Part shown: positions 24,992 through 33,669 of the stretch, piece after piece
Layout: each line of letters opens with the position of its first letter
Position numbering within the stretch: position 1 is the first letter of the stretch
NCBI RefSeq assembly: GCF_032337135.1
Contig: NZ_JAVXZZ010000001.1
Location: 620,001-684,000, forward strand
Direction: 5' to 3'
DNA length: 64,000 nt
From: Allorhodoferax sp032337135
GTDB taxonomy: Bacteria; Pseudomonadota; Gammaproteobacteria; Burkholderiales; Burkholderiaceae_C
Notes under the pieces: model-generated
Told to the model about the DNA's origin: nothing
The model's database searches: none
Seen by the model: the letters and a program-made list of their open reading frames with translations, nothing else
Translations under genes and position numbers: made by a program

Positions 24992-26326
24992 TCAGAGAAT
25001 GTAGCGGGAGAGATCCTCGTTCTGGCTGAGCTCCCCCAGTCGGGCATTGACGTAGGCGGCGTCGATCCGAATGGTCTGCCCCCGCAATCCGGCCGCATTG
25101 AAACTCACTTCATCAAGCAATCGCTCCATGACGGTCGCCAAACGACGCGCACCGATGTTTTCGGTCCGCTCGTTGACCTCGTAGGCGATGTGCGCCAACC
25201 GGGTAACCCCATCGGGAACAAACTCTAGAGACACTTCTTCAGTGGCCAGCAACGCTTGGTATTGCCGCACCAACGAAGCATGGGTTTGGGTCAGGATGGA
25301 CTCAAAATCCTGCACCGACAAGCTCTGAAGTTCGACGCGAATGGGAAAACGCCCCTGAAGTTCCGGGATCAGGTCACTGGGCTTGCTCAGGTGGAAAGCG
25401 CCCGAAGCAATGAACAAAATGTGGTCAGTCCTGACCATACCGTACTTGGTACTCACGGTAGTGCCCTCCACCAGCGGCAGCAAGTCACGCTGAACGCCTT
25501 GGCGCGACACTTCACCGGACGAGGCACCGTCGCTGCGCGACGTCACCTTGTCGATTTCATCAATGAAAACAATGCCGCTTTGCTCCAATGCGGCCAAGGC
25601 TTGCGCCTTGATGTCCTCTTCATTGACCAACTTGGCTGCCTCTTCATCGGCCAACAGTTTCTGTGCCTCTCCAATGCGCAGCTTTCGGGTCTGGCGCTTG
25701 CTCTGTCCCATTTGCCCAAACAACCCGCGCAACTGTTCTGTCATTTCCTCCATGCCCGGCGGTCCCATGACCTCCAACTGGGGGCTCGGTTGCGCCATCT
25801 CGATCTCGATTTCATGGTCATCGAGGGTGCCCTCACGCAGCTTCTTGCGAAACACCTGCCGCGCTGTGTTTTCCGGTTGCTCCTGCGTTGCGAATCCAAA
25901 GTCTGATCGCGCTGGGGGCACCAGCACGTCAAGGATACGCTCCTCTGCCGCATCCTGGGCACGTGCACGCATGGCATCCTTGGCTTGCTGGCGTGCCTGC
26001 TTGACCGCTATCTCCGCCAGGTCCCGGATGATGCTGTCCACATCCTTGCCCACATAGCCGACTTCGGTGAACTTGGTGGCCTCGACCTTGATGAACGGCG
26101 CATCAGCCAAGCGCGCCAGACGTCGCGCAATCTCGGTCTTGCCCACCCCGGTGGGACCGATCATCAGAATGTTCTTGGGCGTGATCTCGGCCCGCAGTTC
26201 AGATGCCACCTGCTGTCGCCGCCAACGGTTGCGCAGGGCGATCGCCACCGCACGCTTGGCACCCTGCTGACCCACGATGTGCTTGTCCAACTCCGCAACG
26301 ATTTCCTGGGGTGTCAACGCCGCCAT
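24992..26326 (-). CDS. hslU: ATP-dependent protease ATPase subunit HslU
   Basis: A 444-residue AAA+ unfoldase (ClpY) that feeds proteins into HslV. N-terminal TPQEIVAELDKHIVGQ, Walker A MIGPTGVGKTEIARR (about 55-70), Walker B IVFIDEIDKV, and the C-terminal tail ending EDLSRYIL, which docks into HslV, are all present. It starts 4 bases after hslV and is followed by a terminator. Confidence 0.98.
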   Translation of the reverse strand: MAALTPQEIVAELDKHIVGQQGAKRAVAIALRNRWRRQQVASELRAEITPKNILMIGPTGVGKTEIARRLARLADAPFIKVEATKFTEVGYVGKDVDSIIRDLAEIAVKQARQQAKDAMRARAQDAAEERILDVLVPPARSDFGFATQEQPENTARQVFRKKLREGTLDDHEIEIEMAQPSPQLEVMGPPGMEEMTEQLRGLFGQMGQSKRQTRKLRIGEAQKLLADEEAAKLVNEEDIKAQALAALEQSGIVFIDEIDKVTSRSDGASSGEVSRQGVQRDLLPLVEGTTVSTKYGMVRTDHILFIASGAFHLSKPSDLIPELQGRFPIRVELQSLSVQDFESILTQTHASLVRQYQALLATEEVSLEFVPDGVTRLAHIAYEVNERTENIGARRLATVMERLLDEVSFNAAGLRGQTIRIDAAYVNARLGELSQNEDLSRYIL

Positions 26327-26330
26327 GGTC

Positions 26331-26876
26331 TCAAAGGCTTTCTATGGTGTGGTTCATGTTCGTGTAGATGCACAGTTCCCCGGCAATCTCCAGGGAACGC
26401 TTGACGATGTCCGCGGGCACCAAGTCCGTGTGCTGAATCAGCGCGAGTGCCGCCGACTGGGCGTAGGCCCCCCCGGATCCGATGGCGACAATGCCGTTCT
26501 CCGGCTCCAGCACATCGCCATTTCCCGTGATGATGAGGGAGCAGTCCTTGTCAGCCACCGCCAACATGGCTTCCAGTCGACGCAACACGCGGTCTGTGCG
26601 CCAGTCCTTGGTGAGTTCGATGGCGGCACGTGCGAGATGCCCCTGGTGCTTTTCCAGCTTGGCCTCAAACCGTTCGAAGAGGGTAAATGCGTCGGCCGTG
26701 GCGCCCGCAAAACCTGCCAGGACCTTCCCATGGTAGAGCTTGCGTACCTTGCGCGCGGTTCCCTTGACCACGATGTTGCCCAGAGTGACCTGACCATCAC
26801 CTCCGATGGCGACCTGCGCACTGTCGCCACTGCCGCGGCGCACACACACGATGGTGGTTCCGTGAAACTGTTCCAT
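26331..26876 (-). CDS. hslV: ATP-dependent protease proteolytic subunit HslV
   Basis: A 181-residue proteasome-like threonine protease. In MEQFHGTTIVCVRR processing before the TT pair exposes the catalytic Thr. GSGGAYAQSAALAL near residue 140 is also typical. HslV forms a double hexamer capped by HslU; the two genes are adjacent and presumably cotranscribed. Confidence 0.98.
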   Translation of the reverse strand: MEQFHGTTIVCVRRGSGDSAQVAIGGDGQVTLGNIVVKGTARKVRKLYHGKVLAGFAGATADAFTLFERFEAKLEKHQGHLARAAIELTKDWRTDRVLRRLEAMLAVADKDCSLIITGNGDVLEPENGIVAIGSGGAYAQSAALALIQHTDLVPADIVKRSLEIAGELCIYTNMNHTIESL

Positions 26877-26917
26877 AAAGTGAAGAAATAGGACAACGCC
26901 CCGGAAGTACGGGGGAC

Positions 26918-28615
26918 TCAGACGCCGCGGGGGATCACACGGGCATGCTCATTGATGCCGATCACGTTGAAGAACGCGGCCACCAGTCGATGGACCTGCA
27001 CCAACTGGATGGTACGGCCTGCACTTTGTTGGGTTGCGACCCAGTTCAGAATGCTTCCTGCAGCGGCAAAATCCACCCGAACCAGGCTGGCACATGACAC
27101 CACTGCAACCGGCTTGCCCTCGATCGCGCTCAGCAGAGCGCCCAGCGCCTCACTCGCATCACCAGACAACACGCCTGCCAACGCCCCATCCGGTACCGCC
27201 GTGTCGGTTGCTGCATCGAATCGTACAGGTACCGTATGCATCGGGGCCGTCACGGTTGTTGCTGCACCATCGTCCGCCACTTCCACGGCGGCAAACTGAC
27301 AGGCTGCAGGCATCCAGGGCGGCGGAGCCACCTCGAAGGTGACACAGTAATCGAGGGCTGCCAATTCAAAGTCATCCATGCGCTGCATGACACGCAGCGC
27401 ATCCAGCCGCAACACCCACAATTCATGCGGTACCGAGCGATCCGATGTCGGCGTCAGACCACGCAATACGCCAACCAACGCCTCGACACCACTGAACTCC
27501 ACCGCCACGGGCTCGGTACACAGACTGCCGAACAAGGCACCCAGCAGTGCCTGTGCGTCTGCAGCCACCGTCTGAATAGCAGACCAATCCAGACGCCAGG
27601 GCATAGGGCTGGATGAGAGCACAGCACGCAAATGCTCCATGGCACTTTGGTCGAGCAGTGACGGGCAGTGCCACAGCGGTGAGCCTGGCGACAACGCCCC
27701 TACGGGATCCGCCCCAGACATACCGGGCTCTGCAGGCTCCCGATAATCCGCCCATGCGGGACGCATGGATGGGAATCGCCAGGAAAACTCCAGCACTGCC
27801 TGGTCAAATCCGGGACGATTGCCAGTCGCCCGGTACAGGTCCAGCAAGGCGGTCAGCCATGACAACGCGACTTCCGTCTCGCCCGGCTGCGAACGCAAGG
27901 CCTCCAGCAACACCGACTCTGCACCACCGTCGTCCGAGTTGGCAAAACGAATGGCCGCCTCTTCCAGCTCGGGATCGGTGGTCATGTCCTGGGCTTCGGT
28001 CGCAAAAAGCTGGCTGGTGGAAAAGCCCGCCCCCATATCCGGGCCAGCAGGGTCTTGCCGCGCGAGGCCCGTGCCCACGACCGTCGCAACCATCCCGGAT
28101 GCCACCTGCGTGGCGGCAAATTCGTCGGCACCGGCAGCGGGCACCGCTGGCTGGGTCGCGGGAAATTGGGTGGGCGGGGACTGGGTCGTTGACGGCACCC
28201 CGACCTGTGACTCAACGGCACCGGCCTGGGGGGCGGCTGGTGCATCCGCAGCGCCTTCAGCCTTGCCCTTCCACCACTGCTTGGACATCTGCGCTTCGAT
28301 CTCGTCGATCTTCTTAAGCGTCAATGCCCGAGCGTCGGGATCGGTGACGGAGCTGCTTTGGAACATCGAAGGACGCACTTGGGCGACCTCGCCATTGGCC
28401 TGGCTCTTGCGCAACTTTCGCAACTGGTCGAACTCGCGCCGGCGCACGAAATCATTCTGCCGCTTACGCTCGATAGCGGCCTTGAGCGCGCTGCGGTCAT
28501 AGCCGCTTTGCATCAAGGTATCCGGATTGTCCAGCTCCGACCAGTCCTTGGTCGGATTCTTGACAAACAGAGCCACCTTGGACAAGAGATTGGGACGATC
28601 GTCTTTGGTGGACAT
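26918..28615 (-). CDS. STAS-domain protein of unknown role next to hslVU
   Basis: A 565-residue protein. The N-terminal 130 residues are charged and helical (with LKKIDEIEAQMSKQWWKG near 110). A low-complexity Ala/Pro/Thr/Gln segment of about 80 residues follows, then a TPR-like region (ESVLLEALRSQPGETEVALSWL). The last 110 residues look like a STAS domain (VAVVSCASLVRVDFAAAGSI), but the usual phosphorylatable Ser of such domains is replaced by Ala in DFAAAGSI. The start MSTKDDRPNL (28615) is preferred over an upstream ATG. Genes of this type lie beside hslVU in related genomes. It may sense or scaffold; I cannot assign a partner. Confidence 0.65.
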   Translation of the reverse strand: MSTKDDRPNLLSKVALFVKNPTKDWSELDNPDTLMQSGYDRSALKAAIERKRQNDFVRRREFDQLRKLRKSQANGEVAQVRPSMFQSSSVTDPDARALTLKKIDEIEAQMSKQWWKGKAEGAADAPAAPQAGAVESQVGVPSTTQSPPTQFPATQPAVPAAGADEFAATQVASGMVATVVGTGLARQDPAGPDMGAGFSTSQLFATEAQDMTTDPELEEAAIRFANSDDGGAESVLLEALRSQPGETEVALSWLTALLDLYRATGNRPGFDQAVLEFSWRFPSMRPAWADYREPAEPGMSGADPVGALSPGSPLWHCPSLLDQSAMEHLRAVLSSSPMPWRLDWSAIQTVAADAQALLGALFGSLCTEPVAVEFSGVEALVGVLRGLTPTSDRSVPHELWVLRLDALRVMQRMDDFELAALDYCVTFEVAPPPWMPAACQFAAVEVADDGAATTVTAPMHTVPVRFDAATDTAVPDGALAGVLSGDASEALGALLSAIEGKPVAVVSCASLVRVDFAAAGSILNWVATQQSAGRTIQLVQVHRLVAAFFNVIGINEHARVIPRGV

Positions 28616-28668
28616 GCTGGTCACTCTAGCGCATGGGAAGGGAATGCACAAACACCCCCACGTTTCGC

Positions 28669-29757
28669 TCAGTCTCCGTACATCTTCTGCTTGAGCTCAC
28701 GACGCTGCTGCGCCTCCAGCGACAACGTCGCCGTGGGACGCGCCAGCAAGCGCCCGACACCGATGGGTTCACCGGTTTCGTCGCAATAGCCATAGTCACC
28801 GGCATCGATGCGAGCGATGGACATCTCGATCTTCTTGAGCAGCTTGCGTTCGCGGTCGCGGGTGCGCAATTCCAGTGCATGCTCTTCTTCAATGGTGGCG
28901 CGGTCGGCCGGATCGGGCACGATGGAAGTGTCTTCACGCAGGTGCTCGGTCGTCTCACCGGCGTTGTTCAAGATACCCTGCTTGAGCAACACCAGACGGT
29001 GCCGGAAGGCTGCCAACTGGGCATCGTTCATGTACTCCGAATCCGGCATGGCCATCAGTTCAGCGTCAGTGAGCTTTTCGGGCGCCGTGGTTTTCCAGTT
29101 GTTCGCGAGCTTGGGGTCTTTCTTGATCGAAGCAGAGGAAACAGGAGCTATCACAGGAACGTCTTTGTATGGAGTGAAACTGGCCTTGGCCGCCGTGGAG
29201 GCAACCGATGGAGCCATGGAAGGTACGGTGACTTGCGCCAACCGGGAAGAAGGCCGTGGGCTCTTCGCGGGGACAGGCGCCGAAGCCGTTGGCGTCGCCT
29301 TGGGCGCTACCGGGGGCGCAGGTACGGAAACGGGAGCGATTGTAGCAGCGACCTTCGTCCCGGCCTTCGCAGGCGCCTTCACCACCGCTGCGGCAGCGGT
29401 CTTGGGTGTGGCAGTGACCGCCGCCTTGGCGGTGGGTTTGGCGGAAGCTTTTGCTGGCGCTTTGGCTGCCGGTTTCACCACGGCCTTGACGGCAGGTTTC
29501 GCCGTGGGCTTGCTGCCTGTCTTGGCAGCGGGCTTGGGCGCTGGCTTCGCTGTCGCTTTGACGGGGGCGGCCTTGGCTGTCGACTTGGCGGGCGCTTTCG
29601 CGCTTGGCTTGGGCGCCGGCTTCGTGCTGGTTTTGGGCACGGCTTTTACCGCAGGTTTCGCAGCAGGTTTTTTTGCTGCAGTGGCCGCCCGCGCCTTGGT
29701 GGCGGGGGTCGCCTTGGCCGCCGCCTTCTTGGCCGGGGGTGCGCTCGATTTCTTCAC
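28669..29757 (-). CDS. dksA: DksA-family RNA polymerase regulator with a long Lys/Ala/Pro tail
   Basis: The C-terminal 150 residues are DksA: a coiled coil with the tip motif DPADRA (about 282) that enters the RNA polymerase secondary channel and works with ppGpp, then GRLLARPTATLS. Of the four zinc-ligand cysteines of E. coli DksA only one remains (YCDETG; the later CIDC is SLEA). In front lies an extension of about 200 residues made largely of Lys, Ala, Pro and Thr (KPAAK/KAPAK repeats), like histone H1-type tails; canonical DksA is about 150 residues. The GTG at 29757 has AGGAG 7 bases upstream. An ATG at 29913 with GGGAGA would add 52 residues whose codon third positions look less GC-biased. 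Confidence 0.88.
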   Translation of the reverse strand: MKKSSAPPAKKAAAKATPATKARAATAAKKPAAKPAVKAVPKTSTKPAPKPSAKAPAKSTAKAAPVKATAKPAPKPAAKTGSKPTAKPAVKAVVKPAAKAPAKASAKPTAKAAVTATPKTAAAAVVKAPAKAGTKVAATIAPVSVPAPPVAPKATPTASAPVPAKSPRPSSRLAQVTVPSMAPSVASTAAKASFTPYKDVPVIAPVSSASIKKDPKLANNWKTTAPEKLTDAELMAMPDSEYMNDAQLAAFRHRLVLLKQGILNNAGETTEHLREDTSIVPDPADRATIEEEHALELRTRDRERKLLKKIEMSIARIDAGDYGYCDETGEPIGVGRLLARPTATLSLEAQQRRELKQKMYGD

Positions 29758-29997
29758 GTCTTGTCTCCTGGCCTGAGGGCCTTCGCCTGGTTCGGACGCC
29801 GCAGGGCGCGCTGCCGGGGCTTTGGTTTTTGAGCTGGACCGATTCGATTCGGCGCGCGAGTGTACAGACTTCCCGGAAGGGAATCCCATCAGTTGCAAAA
29901 GCGAGACAATCATTTCTCTCCCATTTCACGCGCCGTGAGCGCCTACCCTATTGCACTTGGCCTACAGCAGCTTGACAGCGCCACCGTGCCTCTTCTT

Positions 29998-31080
29998 TTA
30001 AACCAGTGACTGCTCCAAACCCTGCAGCAGGATGTCCTTGGGCAGGTCAATGCCAATGAACACCATCTTGCTCATGCGCTGCTCCTGCGCCCCCCAGGCC
30101 GGGCCCAGATCCGAGCCCATCAGCTGGTGCACACCCTGGAAAATCACTTTTTTCTCCGTCCCCTTCATATAGAGGACACCCTTGTAGCGCAGCATGCGCG
30201 GGCCATAGACGTTGACGATGGCGCCCAGAAAATCCTCCAATTTGGCTGGATCAAAGGGCCGCTCGGAGCGGAACACGAAGCTCTTGACGTCGTCATCGTG
30301 GTGATGGTGGTGCCCATGACCGGGGTGGTTGCAATGTTCCCCATGCGCATGGTCATGCCCTTCGTGGCCATGGTCATGGTCACAGTGGTCATGGTCGCCA
30401 TGGCTGTGGTCGTGCTTACCTTCAGGCTGCAGGAAATCGGGGTCGATGTCGAGCTTGGCGTTCAGATTGAAGCCACGCAGGTCCAACACGTCCTTCAAGG
30501 CCACCTCGCCAAAGTGCACCACCTGTTGGGGCGCACGCGGGTTCATGTGCTTGAGTCGGTGCTGCAGTTCGGCCAACTCGGACGGGGACACCAGATCGGC
30601 CTTGCTGATGAACAGGTGGTCGGCAAAACCGACTTGGCGGCGCGCCTCCTGGCGGTCGTCGAGTTGCTGCGGCGCGTGCTTGGCATCGACCAGGGTCAGC
30701 ACGGCATCGAGCAGGTAGGTCTCGGCCACTTCGTCGTCCATGAAGAAAGTCTGGATCACGGGGCCCGGGTCAGCCAGCCCCGTGGTTTCGATCACCACGC
30801 GCTCGAAATCCAGCAGGCCCTGGCGCTTCTTGGCTGCCAGCAGTTGCAGCGTGGCACGCAGGTCGTCGCGGATGGTGCAGCAGATGCAGCCATTGCTCAT
30901 CTGGATGATCTGCTCGTTGGTGTCCGACACCAGAATGTCGTTGTCGATGTTCTCTTCGCCGAACTCGTTCTCGATGACGGCGATCTTCTGGCCATGGGCC
31001 TCGCTGAGCACCCGTTTGAGAAGCGTCGTTTTGCCGGAGCCCAGGAAACCGGTCAGGATGGTGGCGGGAATGAGAGACAT
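29998..31080 (-). CDS. CobW/COG0523-family metal-chaperone GTPase with His-rich loop
   Basis: A 360-residue GTPase with Walker A GFLGSGKTTL (11-20), the metal-binding GCICC motif (64-68), and IETTGLADPGP as the switch region. A linker at about 223-265 contains more than 20 histidines with Asp and Gly (HDHSHGDHDH and similar). Such linkers buffer zinc or nickel. The C-terminal CobW_C domain ends in FIGIDLPKDILLQGL. The likely role is delivery of Zn to apo-enzymes. No Zur box or zinc transporter is visible nearby, so the metal is inferred. Confidence 0.88.
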   Translation of the reverse strand: MSLIPATILTGFLGSGKTTLLKRVLSEAHGQKIAVIENEFGEENIDNDILVSDTNEQIIQMSNGCICCTIRDDLRATLQLLAAKKRQGLLDFERVVIETTGLADPGPVIQTFFMDDEVAETYLLDAVLTLVDAKHAPQQLDDRQEARRQVGFADHLFISKADLVSPSELAELQHRLKHMNPRAPQQVVHFGEVALKDVLDLRGFNLNAKLDIDPDFLQPEGKHDHSHGDHDHCDHDHGHEGHDHAHGEHCNHPGHGHHHHHDDDVKSFVFRSERPFDPAKLEDFLGAIVNVYGPRMLRYKGVLYMKGTEKKVIFQGVHQLMGSDLGPAWGAQEQRMSKMVFIGIDLPKDILLQGLEQSLV

Positions 31081-31154
31081 GCGCGGAACCCAAAAACGAA
31101 GCAATTGGGGAGTGTAGCGGGCAAATCAAGCCCCTCCCGGCAGGCGCCAGCGGC

Positions 31155-32336
31155 TTATTTGCGCATGACCACCAGGCCCTTGAGGTACTCCCCTTCGGGA
31201 AAGGCCACCGTCATCGGGTGGTCCACGGCGGCGCCAGTGCGCTCCAGGATGTAAGCGTCCACTTGTGCGTCGCAGCCCGCCGATGCGACGATCTTGTGGA
31301 ACAGGTCGCCACTGATACCGCCGGAACAGGAGTAGGTGAACAGCACGCCACCGGGCTCCAGCAGCTTGAAGGCCAGCCGGTTGATGTCCTTGTAGGCCCT
31401 GGCCGCACGCTCGGCGTGGGCCGCGGTGGGCGCGAATTTTGGGGGGTCGAGCACGATGGCATCAAAGGTACGGCCCTCGGCACCGAAGCGGCGCAGGCTG
31501 GCGTTGACGTCGGCATCCAGAAAATCGGCCCGCGCTGCATCAAACCCGTTCAGGGCCACATTGGCACGCGCTTTCTCGATCGCGACACCGCTGGAGTCGA
31601 TGGACGTGACGTGGGCGGCACCACCGGCCAGGGCCGCCACCGTGAATCCGCCCGTGTAGCAGTAGCAGTTGAGCGCGCGCTGGAACTGCAGGCGTTGCGC
31701 ATAGCGGGCGAACAACTGGCGGCTGTCGCGCTGGTCGAGGTAGAAGCCCGTCTTGTGGCCCTCGGCAATGTTGAGCGCAAGCTTCCACTGGTGCTCGCGC
31801 AGCTCCAGTTCCACCGGGCCCTCCCCGCGCAGCCACCCGGTCACCTCGGGCAAGCCTTCCAGGGCGCGGCTGCTCGCATCGGAGCGCTCATACAGTTCGG
31901 TCAGGCCTGTTTCAGCCAGCAAGGCGTCGGCAATGACTGTCTTCCAGCGCTCGACCCCGGCCGAGGTGAACTGCGCCACCAAGGTGTCGCCGTAGCGGTC
32001 GACGATCAGGCCCGGCAAGCCATCCGACTCGCCATGGATCAGCCGAACGCCATCACTTTTTATATCAAATCGACCTCTAGCCCGCACGGAACGTGCGATT
32101 GCCGCTACGAAAAACGCAGCATCTATGCGCTGCTTTTCGTCAAAGCTCCAGGCCCGGGCGCGGATTTTCGATTCCGGGCTGAACGCGGCCCAGCACAGGA
32201 ACTGCCCGCTGGCGGACTCCACCCGCACCGTTTCCCCCTTATCGCCACCGCCTTTGGCGATGGCCGATTCGAAGATCCAGGGGTGGTGGCGCAGCAAAGA
32301 CTTTTCCTTGCCATCGCGCAGGCGGATGGTTTTCAT
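31155..32336 (-). CDS. rlmI: 23S rRNA m5C1962 methyltransferase RlmI
   Basis: A 393-residue SAM-dependent methyltransferase. The N-terminal PUA domain (LRHHPWIFESAI) is followed by the SGQFLCWAAFSPESKIRARAW block, HGESDGLPGLIVDRYG, the SAM motif NCYCYTGGFTVAAL, DPPKFAP, and YSCSGGIS carrying the catalytic Cys. Residues about 73-93 (around VRARGRFDIKSDG) are encoded by a dispersed repeat, in the poorly conserved linker before HGESDG. It is 22 bases downstream of the 103-residue ORF. Confidence 0.93.
   Translation of the reverse strand: MKTIRLRDGKEKSLLRHHPWIFESAIAKGGGDKGETVRVESASGQFLCWAAFSPESKIRARAWSFDEKQRIDAAFFVAAIARSVRARGRFDIKSDGVRLIHGESDGLPGLIVDRYGDTLVAQFTSAGVERWKTVIADALLAETGLTELYERSDASSRALEGLPEVTGWLRGEGPVELELREHQWKLALNIAEGHKTGFYLDQRDSRQLFARYAQRLQFQRALNCYCYTGGFTVAALAGGAAHVTSIDSSGVAIEKARANVALNGFDAARADFLDADVNASLRRFGAEGRTFDAIVLDPPKFAPTAAHAERAARAYKDINRLAFKLLEPGGVLFTYSCSGGISGDLFHKIVASAGCDAQVDAYILERTGAAVDHPMTVAFPEGEYLKGLVVMRK
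32060..32121 (-). repeat. Dispersed repeat copy inside rlmI
   Basis: Minus strand: GCTGCGTTTTTCGTAGCGGC, AATCGCACGTTCCGTGCGGG, CTAGAGGTCGATTTGATA. The TGCGGGCTAGAGG end matches the murG copy closely; the GCTAC end is more diverged. In frame. Confidence 0.6.
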
Positions 32337-32358
32337 GGGGGCAGAGATGGAAGAGGAA

Positions 32359-32670
32359 TCAGTAGGTCACAGCCATCGCGGGCACGTCGATGCGGATGGA
32401 CGGCTTGCCCAGCATCACGGACACGGCCTGCGCGAAGTGGTGCGACCACACCGGATCGACGTACATGGCCGGATCGGCCGCTTCGGCCACGCGCAGCACC
32501 TTGTCGGCCGACAGCACCTTGCCACTGGCGCGCAGGGGCTCGCAGTCCAGTGCCACGAACTGGCCGTCGAGCCAGTCGCGCGCTTCTTCGCGGGTCATGG
32601 GGGTGGCATCGTCCAGTGCAAGCTGGAATTCCTGTTGCTTGTGCAGGATGACGTGGATTTGCTGACGCAT
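32359..32670 (-). CDS. Small conserved-looking protein of unknown function
   Basis: A 103-residue soluble protein starting MRQQIHVILHKQQEF (ATG 32670) and ending IDVPAMAVTY. It has no signal peptide or membrane segment. Segments TREEARDWLDGQF and SADKVLRVAEAADP look helical; AQAVSVMLGKPSIRIDVP may be a strand. I do not recognise a family. It is embedded between xerC (40 bases upstream) and rlmI (22 bases downstream) in the same direction, so it is probably cotranscribed. Confidence 0.65.
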   Translation of the reverse strand: MRQQIHVILHKQQEFQLALDDATPMTREEARDWLDGQFVALDCEPLRASGKVLSADKVLRVAEAADPAMYVDPVWSHHFAQAVSVMLGKPSIRIDVPAMAVTY

Positions 32671-32710
32671 GGTGGTTCCCTTCAGGTGTCGTGGATTCAG
32701 GTCAATGGCG

Positions 32711-33667
32711 TTATTTTCGCGCCTTTGCGCGCGGGTGGGCGGCGTCGTAGGCGCGGGCCAGGTGCTGGAAGTCGAGCCGGGTGTAGACCTGGGTGGTGCT
32801 GATGTTCGCGTGGCCCAGCAGTTCCTGCACCGCCCGCAGGTCCCCACTGGACTGCAGCACGTGGCTGGCAAACGAGTGGCGCAGCATGTGCGGATGCACC
32901 GGTGCAGCCAGCCCGGCCAGCTGGCTACGCCGGCGCAGGCGCTGCCACACCGACTGCGGCGTCAGGCGCGTGCCCCGCCGCCCCGTGAACAGCGCGGCAT
33001 GGGCGTCCTGCTCGGTGGCGTGTACCGGCACGGACCCGCCGGTTCCACGCAGCTGCAACCAGCGCCGCAAGGCAACCAGGGCTGCCTGACCCACCGGCAC
33101 GATGCGCCGCTTGGACCCCTTGCCCAGTACATGGGCCTGGGCGCCTTCAATATCGATCCAGCCTTTGGCGGAATTGCTGGCATGCACATCCAGCCCCACC
33201 AGTTCCCCCACGCGCAGACCGCTGCCGTAGAGCAATTCCACCATGGCGCTGTCGCGAGCTTCGAGCCAGGGGTCATCCACTTCCGATTCGAAGTCGGCCA
33301 GCTGCACGGCGTCATCCACCCCGAGCGCCTTGGGCAGCGGCTTGGGCGCCTTGGGTGCCTTCACGGTGGAGACCGGGTTGGCGGCGATCAGGCCTTCGTG
33401 TCCGGCCCAGGTGTAGAACCCCCGCCAGCCCGACAGGATGAGCGCGATGCCACGACCGCTGCGCCCCCCGCTGTGCATCTGCGCCACCCAGCGGCGCACA
33501 TGGTGGGGCTGCACCTGCAGCACGTCGACGCCTGCCTGCGCCGCAAAACTTTGGAGCTTTTCGAGGTCCAGCGTATAGAGACTGAGTGTGCGCTCGGCCA
33601 GACGCTTGTCCACCCGCACATGCGCCAGGTAGCGGGCGATGCAGTCGGGGGTGGACGAGCCGGACAC
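32711..33667 (-). CDS. xerC: Tyrosine recombinase XerC
   Basis: A 318-residue recombinase that resolves chromosome dimers at dif together with XerD. The SAM-like N-terminal domain contains TLSLYTLDLEKL. The catalytic set is visible: Arg in GSGLRVGELVG, Lys in VLGKGSKRR, HPHMLRHSFASH (HxxR), GHANISTTQ (His) and the nucleophile Tyr in QVYTRLD. The GTG at 33667 lies 2 bases after the DUF484 stop. dapF-DUF484-xerC is a widely conserved order. Confidence 0.95.
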   Translation of the reverse strand: MSGSSTPDCIARYLAHVRVDKRLAERTLSLYTLDLEKLQSFAAQAGVDVLQVQPHHVRRWVAQMHSGGRSGRGIALILSGWRGFYTWAGHEGLIAANPVSTVKAPKAPKPLPKALGVDDAVQLADFESEVDDPWLEARDSAMVELLYGSGLRVGELVGLDVHASNSAKGWIDIEGAQAHVLGKGSKRRIVPVGQAALVALRRWLQLRGTGGSVPVHATEQDAHAALFTGRRGTRLTPQSVWQRLRRRSQLAGLAAPVHPHMLRHSFASHVLQSSGDLRAVQELLGHANISTTQVYTRLDFQHLARAYDAAHPRAKARK

Positions 33668-33669
33668 GG

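Noticed and set aside
29130..29162. Possible partial repeat copy in dksA (GAAACAGGAGCTATCACAGG)
   Set aside because: Only one short core is shared; the CTAGAGGCC end is missing.
33540..33600. Possible dispersed-repeat copy inside xerC
   Set aside because: Only the CTCGAAAAGCTCC part resembles the murG copy, and the protein segment (TLSLYTLDLEKL) is normal for XerC, so the match is probably chance.
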